A DNA stretch of 64,000 nucleotides from Streptomyces sp. HNM0574 (GCF_012726235.1 NZ_JAASAH010000013.1:62001-126000); one strand, 5' to 3'; shown: positions 26,203-34,942, counted from the stretch's first letter. Numbers and translations: made by a program. The notes: generated from the sequence alone by a model not told the origin.

Positions 26203-27563
26203 CCCGCGGCACGCGGCCCCTCGGACTCGTCAGCCGCCTGCTGGTCGCCTGCGCGGCCGCCGGAGTCGGCTTCCTGCTGCTGGCCTCCCTCAGCTACGCG
26301 CTCGACCACCCCGGCAGCCCCGCCCACTCCGCGCGGCTCCTGCTGTGGTGCGCCCTCCCCCTGGCCGCCGCCGTGCAGTTCGCGACGGCGGTGGCCTGCT
26401 CCGAACCCGGCGCCCGCAGCCGCTCGGCACTCGACGCCGCCGGCATGGGACCCGCCCGGCTCCCGCTCCTCGCCGCGATCTCCACCGCCGTCGCCTGCCT
26501 CCTCGGCAGCGCGATCGCGCTGCTCGTCTTCCTGCACCTGCGGGGCGACCTCTCGGGCCTGCCGTTCGACGGCGCGGCCTCCGAACTCCTCGCCGCCGAG
26601 CGCTCGTTGCCCCTCGCGGGCGCGCTGACGCTGCTCTGCCTCGTGCCCGCCGCGGCCGCCGTCTCCGCGGCCCTGACCACCCGCGCCCGCGCGGGCGACG
26701 CGGCCCGCGACGTCCGCCACGCCCGGCCCGACGACACCGCGCGCCCCGCCGGCCCGCACCCCTCGGCCGGGACGGACACCTCCGGCGACGAGGGGCCGGG
26801 GGACACCGGCACGGGGTCCGGCGACGGGGAGCCCGTGAGCGTCGAGGCCGTCGACGCGGCCGCCGCCGGTGACCGCACCGGGCCCGTCGCCACCGCCGTC
26901 CTTCCCGTACGGGCTGCCACGCGGACGGTGCCGCAGCCCGTGGAGGCCCCGGCCGCGCCGGCGCCGGGGCAGCTCCCCTGGGGAGTCGCCGCGGCGGCCG
27001 CCGGTCTCGCGCTCGTGATGTACACGAGCGGTGACGTGACCGGTGCGGGGGACGGGGTGCGGGCGCTTCCCGTCGGCGCCGTCGTCGGCTTCCTGCTCGC
27101 CGCTTCCGGGCTCGTCCTGACCGGGCCGGGGCTGGTGCACCTGGCCGGGCGGGTGCTCGCCCTGGGACGTCCCGGGGCGCTGCGGCTGCTGTCCGGGCGG
27201 GCGCTCCAGCAGGACGCGGGGCGCATGGGGCGGCCGGTCGGTGTGCTCGGCGCCGTCGCCGCCGGCGGACTGTTCATCGCCGAGGTCCACGACGCGGGCC
27301 TGGGTCACGGCGTACCGGACGCCGGACCGCTGCCCGCGCTCGGGATGTGGCTCGTGGTGTCCTGCGTCGTCGCGAGCGCGCTGCTGTCCGTGGCCGAGAC
27401 GCACGGGGCCCGCGCCGCGGTGGCCCGCGCACTGACCCGGATCGGCGCTCCCCGGCGGCTGATGCGCCTCGCGGCGCTCGTCCGTACGGGAGCCCTCGCG
27501 GTGGTCCTGGGCACCCCCGCATGGGCCCTCGGCATGCTCGCCGCACTGCCGTTCACCCACTGA
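26184..27563 (+). CDS. ABC transporter-associated membrane protein, partner of upstream ATPase
   Basis: A 459-residue membrane protein from GTG 26184, with GGCAGGGA upstream and inside the end of the ATPase gene. About three or four hydrophobic segments occupy residues 10-170, a Pro/Gly/Asp/Ala-rich linker of ~90 residues follows, and four or five more segments lie from ~270 to the end (AAAAAGLALVMYTSG onward). Two membrane halves joined by a loop suggest an FtsX/MacB-like permease with a non-standard soluble part, but no family signature is recognised. It ends immediately before the palindrome array at 27,580. Confidence 0.75.
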   Translation: MLALRLARGTRPLGLVSRLLVACAAAGVGFLLLASLSYALDHPGSPAHSARLLLWCALPLAAAVQFATAVACSEPGARSRSALDAAGMGPARLPLLAAISTAVACLLGSAIALLVFLHLRGDLSGLPFDGAASELLAAERSLPLAGALTLLCLVPAAAAVSAALTTRARAGDAARDVRHARPDDTARPAGPHPSAGTDTSGDEGPGDTGTGSGDGEPVSVEAVDAAAAGDRTGPVATAVLPVRAATRTVPQPVEAPAAPAPGQLPWGVAAAAAGLALVMYTSGDVTGAGDGVRALPVGAVVGFLLAASGLVLTGPGLVHLAGRVLALGRPGALRLLSGRALQQDAGRMGRPVGVLGAVAAGGLFIAEVHDAGLGHGVPDAGPLPALGMWLVVSCVVASALLSVAETHGARAAVARALTRIGAPRRLMRLAALVRTGALAVVLGTPAWALGMLAALPFTH

Positions 27564-27579
27564 TCGGGGCGACCGGGGT

Positions 27580-27801
27580 AGTGGCTCAGCCACTCACACT
27601 GTCCCGACCGCCCAGCCGGCCGTGGGCTCACCGGTCCGGTGGCCGACTGGCTGAGCCACTGAGCCACGCTCTCCCCGAGCCACGACATCCCCAACTGGCC
27701 GACTGGCTCAGCCACTCACCCACGCCCCCCAACAGGCAAAGTGGCTCAGCCAGTTGACCACCACGAGCGGCAGCCCGAAGCGGCCCAGTGGCTGAGCCGG
27801 C
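27580..27801. repeat. Array of five 15-bp palindromes (A[G/C]TGGCT[C/G]AGCCA[C/G]T)
   Basis: Five copies of an odd-length palindrome lie at 27,580-27,594 (AGTGGCTCAGCCACT), 27,646-27,660, 27,702-27,716, 27,740-27,754 and 27,787-27,801 (last copy imperfect at its end). Centres are 66, 56, 38 and 47 bases apart. Copies 2 and 3 also share the preceding GGCCG, and copies 1 and 3 the following CAC. Extra half-sites (GAGCCAC) occur near 27,661 and 27,677. The array fills the gap between the convergent stops at 27563 and 27814. Each copy could be a protein-binding site or form a 6-bp RNA hairpin with a 3-base loop. I do not recognise it as a known element. Confidence 0.85.
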
Positions 27802-27813
27802 CAGTCCCCGCCC

Positions 27814-28842
27814 TCACGCGTCGAGCCGTACGACCTCGGCCGCGTCGAAGGACACCCCGACCCGCTCCCCCGTCTCCGGCGCCGAGCGGAGCGGGCAGGA
27901 AGCCTCCAGTTCGGGGCCGTCGTCCGGCCGGAGGAGGACGGTGACGGCCGCCGCGCTGCCGCCGGGGAAGGTCCGGGCGCGCACCGTACAGGGCAGCCCG
28001 TCGGCGGGGGCGGTCAGGCGGACACCGTTGGGGCGTACCAGGAGGCGGCAGTCGCCGGCGGGCGTGCCCTCGGGGACGGGCAGCTTGCCCCACGGGGTGT
28101 CGGCGGTGTCGCCGTGCACCCGCGCCTCCACCACGTTGTCGAAGCCGAGGAAACGGGCCACGAACTCGGACGCCGGCCGGCTCCACACCTCCAGCGGCGT
28201 TCCCGCCTGCGCGATCCGCCCGTCCTTCATCACCACGACCCGGTCCGCCAGTGCGAACGCCTCCGCCTGGTCGTGCGTCACCGCGAGCACCGTGGTGCCC
28301 AACCGGCGGAAGAGCGACCGGAGTTCGACGACGAGCCGCTCGCGCAGACTGCGGTCCAGCTGGCCGAGCGGCTCGTCCAGCATCAGCAGCCGCGGCTCCG
28401 GCGCGAGAGCACGGGCGAGGGCCACGCGCTGCTGCTCACCGCCGGAGAGCGCGGACACCGCACGGCGCTGGGCGTCCGGCAGCCCCACCAGCGCGAGCAG
28501 CTTCCCCACCCGCTCGGCCGTCTCCCGCGCCCCCGTCCCGTGCATGCGCAGCCCGAAGGCGACGTTGCCGCCCACGTCCCGCTGCGGGAACAGCTGGTGG
28601 TCCTGGAACATCAGCCCGACGCCCCTGCGGTGCACCGGAACCCCGCCCTGGTCCTCGCCCGACAGCAACACCCGCCCGGCGTCGGCCGGTTGGAGCCCCG
28701 CCACGACCCGCAGCAGCGTCGACTTGCCGCTGCCGCTGGGCCCCAGGACGCACACCGTCTCGTGGTCGGCGACCTCCAGATCGACCGCGTCCAGCGCGGC
28801 ACGCGCACCGAACCGTACGGTCACGCCCTCCAGTCGCAACAT
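27814..28842 (-). CDS. thiQ: Thiamine ABC transporter ATP-binding protein
   Basis: An ATPase of 342 residues with Walker A GPSGSGKST at 34-42, signature LSGGEQQR from 132, Walker B LLMLDEP and H-loop VTHDQAEA. It has a C-terminal extension with TOBE-like strands (CRLLVRPNGVRL). It energises thiamine import with the permease whose stop it overlaps by one base (TGATG). The position behind a TPP riboswitch and a ThiB-like binding protein supports thiamine over iron as substrate. It is the last gene of the operon and ends at the palindrome array. Confidence 0.9.
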   Translation of the reverse strand: MLRLEGVTVRFGARAALDAVDLEVADHETVCVLGPSGSGKSTLLRVVAGLQPADAGRVLLSGEDQGGVPVHRRGVGLMFQDHQLFPQRDVGGNVAFGLRMHGTGARETAERVGKLLALVGLPDAQRRAVSALSGGEQQRVALARALAPEPRLLMLDEPLGQLDRSLRERLVVELRSLFRRLGTTVLAVTHDQAEAFALADRVVVMKDGRIAQAGTPLEVWSRPASEFVARFLGFDNVVEARVHGDTADTPWGKLPVPEGTPAGDCRLLVRPNGVRLTAPADGLPCTVRARTFPGGSAAAVTVLLRPDDGPELEASCPLRSAPETGERVGVSFDAAEVVRLDA

Positions 28843-30512
28843 CAGAACTCTCCCGAACGGTCGGTACGGATGCGCTCCAGCGCGAGCAGCGTGCCCGCGC
28901 AGGCGAGCATCAGAATGGTGCTGAGGGCCATCGCCTGCCCGTAGTTGAGCTCCCCGGCCCGCCCCAGCAGCCGCTGCACGGCGACGGGCAGCGTCGGGGT
29001 GTCGGGCCGGGCGATGAAGACGGTCGCCCCGAACTCACCGAGCGAGACCGCGAACGCGAACCCCGCGGCGACCAGCAGCGCCCGCCGCACCATCGGGAAG
29101 TCCACCTCCCGCCAGGCGCGCAGCGGCGAAGCCCCCAGCACGGCCGCCGCCTCACGCAGCCGCACGTCCACCGCGCGCAGCACCGGCAGCATCGTCCGCA
29201 CCACGAACGGCACCCCGACGAGGGCCTGCGCCAGCGGCACCAGCATCCAGCTGGAGCGGAGGTCGAGCGGCGGCTCGTCGAGAGCGATGAGGAAACCGAA
29301 GCCCACGGTGACCGCCGAAGTCCCCAGCGGCAGCATCAGCATCGCGTCGAAACCACGCACCAGCCGCCCCGCCCGCCTGGTCAGCGCGGCCGCCGCGAGC
29401 CCGCCCACCACCAGCGCGACGGCGGTCGCGACCAGCGCGTACAGGAACGAGTTGCCCACCGCCTCGACGGGCGCGACGACGAACGTGCCACTGTCCGAGG
29501 CGGAGCCCAGCGCCCGGTAGAACTCCAGCCCGTACCCGTCCGGACCGCGGAACGAGCGCTCCACCAGCACCCCGAGCGGCACCAGCACCAGCAGCACCAC
29601 CACGGACAGCACCGACACCAGCAGCGCCCACTGCCCCGCACCCCGCGGCCGGTGCGAGGTCTGCTCGGCGGGCACCAGACTGAGCATGCTCTCCCGCCTG
29701 CGCACCGACCACGCGTGCACCCCCAACAGCACGGCCACCGCGGTGAACTGGAGCAGGGTCAGCACCGCCGCCGTCGGCAGATCCAGCAGATTCGCCGTCT
29801 GCCGGTAGATCTCCACCTCCAGCGTCGCGAACCGCGGCCCGCCCACGACCTGGATCACGCCGAACGACGTGAAGGTGAAGAGGAACACGATCAGCCCGGC
29901 CGCCCCCACGGACGGCGCCAGCGCCGGCAGCGTCACCCGGCGCCAGGCCGCGAGGCGGCCCGCGCCCAGCACCCGCGCCGCCTCCTCCTGCCGCGGGTCC
30001 AGCTGCGCCCACAGCCCGCCGACCGTCCGGACGACCACCGCGTAGTTGATGAAGACGTGCGCGAGGAGGATCGCCCACACGCTCGTGTCCAGCCGGACGC
30101 CGAACCACTCCTGCAACAGCCCGCCGCGCCCCAGCAGCGCCAGGAACGCCGAGCCGACCACCACTGTCGGCAGCACGAACGGCACCGTCACCACGGCACG
30201 CACCAGCTGCTTCCCGGGAAAGTCCAGCCGCGCGAAGACGTACGCGCCGGGCAGCGCCAGCGCCAGCGTCAGCCCCGTCGAGGCCGCCGCCTGCCACAGC
30301 GTGAACCACAGCACGTGCAGCACGTCCGGGTCGCCCAGCACCTCGCCCACCCGGTGCAGCTGCCACCGCCCCGACTCGCGCAGGCCCCGGCCGACGATCG
30401 CCACCACCGGGTACACGAAGAACAGCGCGAAGAAGACGGCCGGAACCGCCATCAGCCCGAGCCGCACCGCCGTCCCCCGACGGGACCCCGGCCGCCGCGC
30501 CCCGGAGGTCAC
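28842..30512 (-). CDS. thiP: Thiamine ABC transporter permease (double-domain)
   Basis: A fused permease of about 556 residues with roughly 12 membrane helices and two copies of the ATPase-docking loop: EEAARVLGAGRLAAWRRVTL in the first half and REAAAVLGASPLRAWREV in the second. This tandem layout is characteristic of ThiP/FbpB-type importers. GTG 30512 is chosen because it overlaps the thiB stop as GTGA; a longer GTG start at 30545 would overlap thiB by 37 bases. Expected to form the membrane channel with ThiQ. Confidence 0.9.
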   Translation of the reverse strand: MTSGARRPGSRRGTAVRLGLMAVPAVFFALFFVYPVVAIVGRGLRESGRWQLHRVGEVLGDPDVLHVLWFTLWQAAASTGLTLALALPGAYVFARLDFPGKQLVRAVVTVPFVLPTVVVGSAFLALLGRGGLLQEWFGVRLDTSVWAILLAHVFINYAVVVRTVGGLWAQLDPRQEEAARVLGAGRLAAWRRVTLPALAPSVGAAGLIVFLFTFTSFGVIQVVGGPRFATLEVEIYRQTANLLDLPTAAVLTLLQFTAVAVLLGVHAWSVRRRESMLSLVPAEQTSHRPRGAGQWALLVSVLSVVVLLVLVPLGVLVERSFRGPDGYGLEFYRALGSASDSGTFVVAPVEAVGNSFLYALVATAVALVVGGLAAAALTRRAGRLVRGFDAMLMLPLGTSAVTVGFGFLIALDEPPLDLRSSWMLVPLAQALVGVPFVVRTMLPVLRAVDVRLREAAAVLGASPLRAWREVDFPMVRRALLVAAGFAFAVSLGEFGATVFIARPDTPTLPVAVQRLLGRAGELNYGQAMALSTILMLACAGTLLALERIRTDRSGEF

Positions 30513-31585
30513 TTCACGACGAGCGACGTCCACGCCTTGATCCACTGCTCACGGTTCCCGGCGATCTTCTCCGGGTCCATCGTCGCGGCGTCCGGAACCC
30601 GCTCCCCGTACTTCGTGAACAGCTCGGGCAGCTCCGCGTCCTCACGCACCGGCTCCACGAACATCTGCAACGGCAGATCCTCCTGGAACCGCTTGCTGAT
30701 CAGGAAGTCCAGCAGCGCCTTCCCGCCCTCCGGGTTCGACGCGCCCTTCAACAGCCCCGCGAACTCCGTCTGCTGGAAACAGGTGTCCTTCGCGATACCC
30801 GTCGGCGCCTGCTCCGGTGCGGGCTTCTTGCCCAGCACCTCGACCGGCGGACTGGACGCGTAACTCACCACCAGCGGCCGGTCACCCTTGCCCTTGCCGC
30901 CCTGCGAACCGCTGAAGCGGTCGTTGTACGCCTGCTCCCAGCCGTCGACGACCTCGACACCGTTCTTCCGCAGCTTCGCCCAGTAGTCCTTCCAGCCGCG
31001 CTCCCCGTACTCGTCGACGGTGGCCAGCAGGAAACCCAGCCCCGGCGAGGACGTCGCCGCGTTCGGCGTGACCAGCAGGTCCCGGTACGCGGGCTTCGCC
31101 AGGTCGTCCAGCGTCTTCGGCGGGTCCAGCTTCTTCTTCTCGAACCAGGACCGGTCGTAGTTGACGCAGATGTCACCGGTGTCGACGGGCGTCACCCGGT
31201 GCTTGCCCCCGTCCAGCCGGTACTCGGCGGGGATCTTCTCCAGGCCCTTCGCCTTGTACGGGGCGAAGACGTCCTTCTCCAGCGGCCGGGACAGCAGCGT
31301 GTTGTCCACGCCGAAGAACACGTCCCCCTGCGGATTGCCCTGGTTCAGCACCGCCTGGTTGACGGCCGCGCCGGCGTCGCCGCCGCGCAGCACCTTCACC
31401 GTGTAGCCGCTCTCCCGCTCGAACTCCTTGAGCACCGGCTTCGACACGTTGAACGAATCGTGACTGACCAGCGTGACGGTCTTGCCGTCCGCCTCGTCGC
31501 CGGAACCGCCGCAGGCGGTAGCGGTCAGGGCCAGCGCCAGAACAGCGGTGACCACTGCGGCCGGACGCCGCACATGCACAGACAT
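30509..31585 (-). CDS. thiB: Thiamine-binding periplasmic-type lipoprotein
   Basis: A binding protein of 358 residues. The signal peptide MSVHVRRPAAVVTAVLALAL ends in lipobox TATAC with C25, so it is a lipoprotein. Family features include TLVSHDSFNVS at the mature N-terminus, GDICVNYDRSWF and VVSYASSPPVEV. The ATG at 31585 is chosen over an in-frame ATG at 31612 because the latter lies inside the riboswitch. The ribosome binding site AGGAAG overlaps the 3' end of the riboswitch, so ligand binding could block translation. It captures thiamine outside the membrane for ThiPQ. Confidence 0.93.
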   Translation of the reverse strand: MSVHVRRPAAVVTAVLALALTATACGGSGDEADGKTVTLVSHDSFNVSKPVLKEFERESGYTVKVLRGGDAGAAVNQAVLNQGNPQGDVFFGVDNTLLSRPLEKDVFAPYKAKGLEKIPAEYRLDGGKHRVTPVDTGDICVNYDRSWFEKKKLDPPKTLDDLAKPAYRDLLVTPNAATSSPGLGFLLATVDEYGERGWKDYWAKLRKNGVEVVDGWEQAYNDRFSGSQGGKGKGDRPLVVSYASSPPVEVLGKKPAPEQAPTGIAKDTCFQQTEFAGLLKGASNPEGGKALLDFLISKRFQEDLPLQMFVEPVREDAELPELFTKYGERVPDAATMDPEKIAGNREQWIKAWTSLVVK

Positions 31586-31597
31586 ACGGATCTTCGA

Positions 31598-31695
31598 CTT
31601 CCTACCCGGCATGACCCGGGCGAGGTTCGAGGGTCTGCGACCGTGCCTGCACGGCACGGGCGCACTCTCAGCGCTGTGAGCGCTCCCCTGTCGGT
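31598..31695 (-). promoter_or_regulatory. TPP riboswitch (THI box) in the thiB leader
   Basis: Read on the minus strand, the conserved blocks occur in order: ACAGGGGAGC, GCTGAGAG, an optional P3a hairpin (CCGTGCCGTGCAGGCACGG), ACCCTCGAACCT, then CCGGGTCATGCCGG and GTAGGAAG. These correspond to the TPP aptamer pattern GGGGUGC, CUGAGA, ACCCUUGAACCUG and the CCGGxUAAUxCCGG plus GUAGGGA ending. The final GTAGGAAG includes the probable ribosome binding site, so translational repression by thiamine diphosphate is the likely mode. Confidence 0.93.
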
Positions 31696-31714
31696 GTTCG
31701 GTTGACGCGCGCCG

Positions 31715-31735
31715 GGCGCGGGACACAGCCCCGCG
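31715..31735 (-). terminator. Weak hairpin after rlmN
   Basis: GCGCGGG pairs with CCCGCGC around a 7-base loop, about 53 bases beyond the rlmN stop. No U-tract is visible. It would separate rlmN from the thiB transcription unit. Confidence 0.4.
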
Positions 31736-31787
31736 CACCTACGCGTGTTCGAACACTACCAGCGTGCCGACCGGCACCCCGGGCCCG

Positions 31788-32900
31788 TCAGCGTTCCGTG
31801 GCCGCCAGCTGACCGCAGGCGCCGTCGATCTCCTGACCCCGCGTGTCCCGCACCGTCACCGGAACCCCGTGCGAGGCGAGCGTCCGCACGAACTCGGCCT
31901 CGTCCTCCGGACGCGACGCCGTCCACTTCGAACCCGGCGTCGGATTCAGCGGGATCAGATTCACGTGGACGCGCTTGCCCTTCAGCAGCCGCCCCAGCAG
32001 ATCCGCCCGCCACGCCTGGTCGTTGATGTCCCGGATCAGCGCGTACTCGATCGACACCCGGCGGCCGGACTTCTCGGCGTACTCCCACGCCGCGTCCAGC
32101 ACCTCCCGCACCTTCCAGCGCTGGTTCACCGGCACCAGGGTGTCCCGCAGCTCGTCGTCCGGCGCGTGCAGGGACAGCGCCAGCCGGCACTTCAGCCCCT
32201 CGTCGGCGAACCGCAGCATCGCCGGCACCAGACCGACCGTCGAGACGGTGATGCCGCGCTGCGACAGCCCCACCCCGTCCGGCTCCGGGTCCGTCAGCCG
32301 GCGGATCGCGCCGATGACCCGCTTGTAGTTGGCCAGCGGCTCGCCCATGCCCATGAAGACGATGTTCGACAGCCGCGCCGCACCACCGGGAACCTCACCG
32401 TCCCGCAGCGCACGCATGCCGTCGATGATCTGGTGCACGATCTCCGCCGTCGACAGATTGCGGTCCAGGCCCGCCTGACCCGTCGCACAGAACGGGCAGT
32501 TCATGCCGCAGCCCGCCTGCGAACTGATGCACATCGTGACCCGGTCCGGGTAGCGCATCAGCACCGACTCGACGAGCGTCCCGTCGTGCAGCCGCCACAG
32601 CGTCTTACGGGTCGCGTCGTCGTCACAGGAGATGTGCCGCACGACACTCATCAGATCCGGCAGCAGCTCGGCCGCCAGCTTCTCGCGGGCGGCGGCCGGA
32701 ATGTCCGTCCACTGCTCCGGGTCGTGCGCGAAGCGGGAGAAGTAGTGCTGCGACAGCTGCTTCGCGCGGAACGGCTTCTCACCGGCCGCGGCCACCGCCT
32801 CACGGCGCTCGGCGGGGCTCAGATCGGCGAGGTGCCGCGGCGGCTTCTTGGCTCCGCGCGGCGCGACGAAGGTGAGTTCGCCGGGTGCGGGCGCTGCCAT
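31788..32900 (-). CDS. rlmN: 23S rRNA (adenine(2503)-C2)-methyltransferase
   Basis: A radical SAM methyltransferase of 370 residues. The iron-sulfur cluster ligands are C131, C135 and C138 in CGMNCPFCATGQ. The FMGMGEPLANY motif and the C-terminal IDGACGQL with the methyl-carrying cysteine (about C362) identify RlmN. It methylates A2503 of 23S rRNA, and in E. coli also A37 of some tRNAs, affecting translation fidelity and peptidyl-transferase antibiotic sensitivity. It lies downstream of cdsA, separated by a hairpin. Confidence 0.96.
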   Translation of the reverse strand: MAAPAPGELTFVAPRGAKKPPRHLADLSPAERREAVAAAGEKPFRAKQLSQHYFSRFAHDPEQWTDIPAAAREKLAAELLPDLMSVVRHISCDDDATRKTLWRLHDGTLVESVLMRYPDRVTMCISSQAGCGMNCPFCATGQAGLDRNLSTAEIVHQIIDGMRALRDGEVPGGAARLSNIVFMGMGEPLANYKRVIGAIRRLTDPEPDGVGLSQRGITVSTVGLVPAMLRFADEGLKCRLALSLHAPDDELRDTLVPVNQRWKVREVLDAAWEYAEKSGRRVSIEYALIRDINDQAWRADLLGRLLKGKRVHVNLIPLNPTPGSKWTASRPEDEAEFVRTLASHGVPVTVRDTRGQEIDGACGQLAATER

Positions 32901-33156
32901 GGGGAAAACTCCTAGCTGGGGACGGACCCCGCGAACACGGGGCCGAAGCGGTGCCGTACCCGCAGCTCACCGGACGGCTCCACCACCACGGACACGGCGG
33001 CGAAGCGGATACGAGCCGGAAAGCGGGCCGGCCGCGGGACGGGCAGGAACCCGGCCCGGCAGCGGACGACGGCGTCCGCGCACGGCACGGGCTTTTCCAG
33101 AGTACCCGCTCGCCACGAACCTCCGCCCCGCTCACCCCGCGTGACGAAACACTGCC

Positions 33157-33183
33157 CGTACGGCCCCACGGCGGGACCGTACG
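33157..33183 (-). terminator. Hairpin after cdsA
   Basis: CGTACGG pairs with CCGTACG. A further CCC/GGG extends the stem past one mismatch, and the downstream minus strand reads GTGTTTCG. It lies 15 bases beyond the cdsA stop. Confidence 0.6.
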
Positions 33184-33197
33184 CGACAGCCCGGGAA

Positions 33198-34340
33198 TCA
33201 GCCCGCGCCGACGAAGACGACGAACAGCAGCCAGACCACCGGCGCCGTGGGCAGCAGCGAATCCAACCGGTCCATGATCCCGCCGTGCCCCGGCAGCAGC
33301 GTGCCCATGTCCTTGATGCCGAGATCCCGCTTCATCATCGACTCGCCGAGATCACCCAGCGTCGCCGTGACCGAAACGGCCAGACCCATCAGCAGCCCCT
33401 GCCACCAACTGCCGCCGTCGATCAGGAACTCCACGCACAGCGCGCCCGCCACCATCGCGAACGACACCGCACCGACCAGACCCTCCCGGGTCTTCCCCGG
33501 ACTGATCCGCGGAGCCAGCTTCCGCTTCCCGAACCGCCAGCCCACCGCGTACGCACCGGTGTCACTGACCACCGTCAGCAGCAGGAAGATCAGCACCCGC
33601 CACGGGCCGTCGTCCGCGGCCAGCATCAACGCCACGAACGTCGCGAGGAACGGCACGTAGAACGCGGCGAACACCGCCGCGCTCACATCCCGCAGATACT
33701 CCTGCGGCGACTCCGTCATCCGCCACACCAGCACCGCCAGCGCCGTGAGCGCCATCGCCACCCACGCGCCACCGGCCCCGCGCACATACCCGGCGACGAT
33801 CATCGCGCCGCCGCCCACCGCCAGCGGCACCAGCGGCGCCTGGATCTGCTTGCACTCGGCCAGCCGGGACGTGAACTCCCACAGCCCCACGACGATCGCC
33901 ACGACGATCACGCCGACGAAGACCGGCTTGTACACGAACAACGAGGCCAGCACCACGGCCCCGAGCCCGACCCCGACCCCTATCGCCGCACGCAGATCCC
34001 GGCCCGCGCGCTTCTTCCGCCCCGCCGCGGCAGGGGAAGAGGACTGCTCCGCCGGACCGGCGACAGAGCCGGAATCGCCCGCCCCGCCGGCCGGAACACC
34101 GTCCGGCGGGGAGGAACTGTGCCGGTCACGGCGCTCACCCGGATCACCGTCGTCCGTGCTGCCGGGACCACCTGGGTCGGAAACGATGGGCATGGGCCGA
34201 GTCTGCGATGCGTCACCGCCCCCGCGCGCGGGACCCGCCGGTACGGAAGGCACCGGCCCGCGAGTCGCGGGCGAGGGCCCCTGATCGGGAGCGCTCCGGA
34301 AGCCGGCGCTCGGCGGCGCTCCCCAGGTTGAGTCGTTCAC
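33198..34340 (-). CDS. cdsA: Phosphatidate cytidylyltransferase
   Basis: An integral membrane enzyme of 380 residues that makes CDP-diacylglycerol from phosphatidate and CTP for phospholipid synthesis. The CDS signature is complete near the C-terminus (ESMMKRDLGIKD followed by LLPGHGGIMDRLDS). About eight membrane helices follow a ~110-residue N-terminal Pro/Gly/Asp-rich tail that is an unusual addition over E. coli CdsA but common in actinomycetes. The gene follows frr by 44 bases and probably belongs to the same transcript, as in many bacteria. Confidence 0.95.
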   Translation of the reverse strand: MNDSTWGAPPSAGFRSAPDQGPSPATRGPVPSVPAGPARGGGDASQTRPMPIVSDPGGPGSTDDGDPGERRDRHSSSPPDGVPAGGAGDSGSVAGPAEQSSSPAAAGRKKRAGRDLRAAIGVGVGLGAVVLASLFVYKPVFVGVIVVAIVVGLWEFTSRLAECKQIQAPLVPLAVGGGAMIVAGYVRGAGGAWVAMALTALAVLVWRMTESPQEYLRDVSAAVFAAFYVPFLATFVALMLAADDGPWRVLIFLLLTVVSDTGAYAVGWRFGKRKLAPRISPGKTREGLVGAVSFAMVAGALCVEFLIDGGSWWQGLLMGLAVSVTATLGDLGESMMKRDLGIKDMGTLLPGHGGIMDRLDSLLPTAPVVWLLFVVFVGAG

Positions 34341-34384
34341 AGATTCGCAGCCTCAGATCTCGGACGTGGCACCCCAGCGGAAAC

Positions 34385-34942
34385 TCAGACCTCGAGCAGC
34401 TCGGCTTCCTTGTGCTTGAGCAGCTCGTCCACCTGCGCCGTGTACTTGGCGGTGGTGTCGTCCAGTTCCTTCTCCGCGCGGCGCCCCTCGTCCTCGCCGA
34501 TCTCGCCGTCCTTGATCGCCTTGTCGAGGGACTCCTTGGCCTTGCGGCGGACGCTGCGGATCGAGATCTTCGCGTCCTCGCTCTTGCCCTTCGCGACCTT
34601 GATGAACTCCTTGCGGCGCTCCTCGGTCAGCTCGGGGAAGACCACCCGGATGATGCTGCCGTCGTTCGACGGGTTGACGCCCAGGTCCGAATCCCGGATG
34701 GCCTGCTCGATGTTGCGCAGCGAGCTCTTGTCGAACGGGGTCACTACCGCCATCCGCGGCTCCGGAACGGAGAACGACGCCAGCTGGTTGATCGGCGTGT
34801 GCGTCCCGTAGTACTCCGCCACGATCTTGTTGAACATCGCCGGGTGCGCACGGCCGGTGCGGATCGCGGCGAAGTCCTCCTTGGCGACGACGACCGCCTT
34901 CTCCATCTTCTCCTCGGCCTCGAGGAGGGTCTCTTCGATCAC
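34385..34942 (-). CDS. frr: Ribosome recycling factor
   Basis: A 185-residue protein, the exact usual length, starting at GTG 34942 with AGGAG upstream. Recognisable features are FAAIRTGRAHPAMF, the loop NPSNDGSIIRVVFPELTEER and the coiled-coil C-terminal arm KHKEAELLEV. With EF-G it splits post-termination ribosomes. The frame extends upstream, but that part does not match the family. It lies 255 bases downstream of pyrH and just before cdsA. Confidence 0.96.
   Translation of the reverse strand: MIEETLLEAEEKMEKAVVVAKEDFAAIRTGRAHPAMFNKIVAEYYGTHTPINQLASFSVPEPRMAVVTPFDKSSLRNIEQAIRDSDLGVNPSNDGSIIRVVFPELTEERRKEFIKVAKGKSEDAKISIRSVRRKAKESLDKAIKDGEIGEDEGRRAEKELDDTTAKYTAQVDELLKHKEAELLEV

Noticed and set aside
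31586..31612. ThiB start at ATG 31612 instead of 31585
   Set aside because: The ATG is part of the conserved CCGGGTCATGCCGG block of the riboswitch.
32912..33169. 85-codon open frame on the minus strand between cdsA and rlmN
   Set aside because: Its start lies inside the cdsA terminator hairpin, no ribosome binding site is seen, and I recognise no family. It could be a small hypothetical gene, but support is too thin to annotate it.
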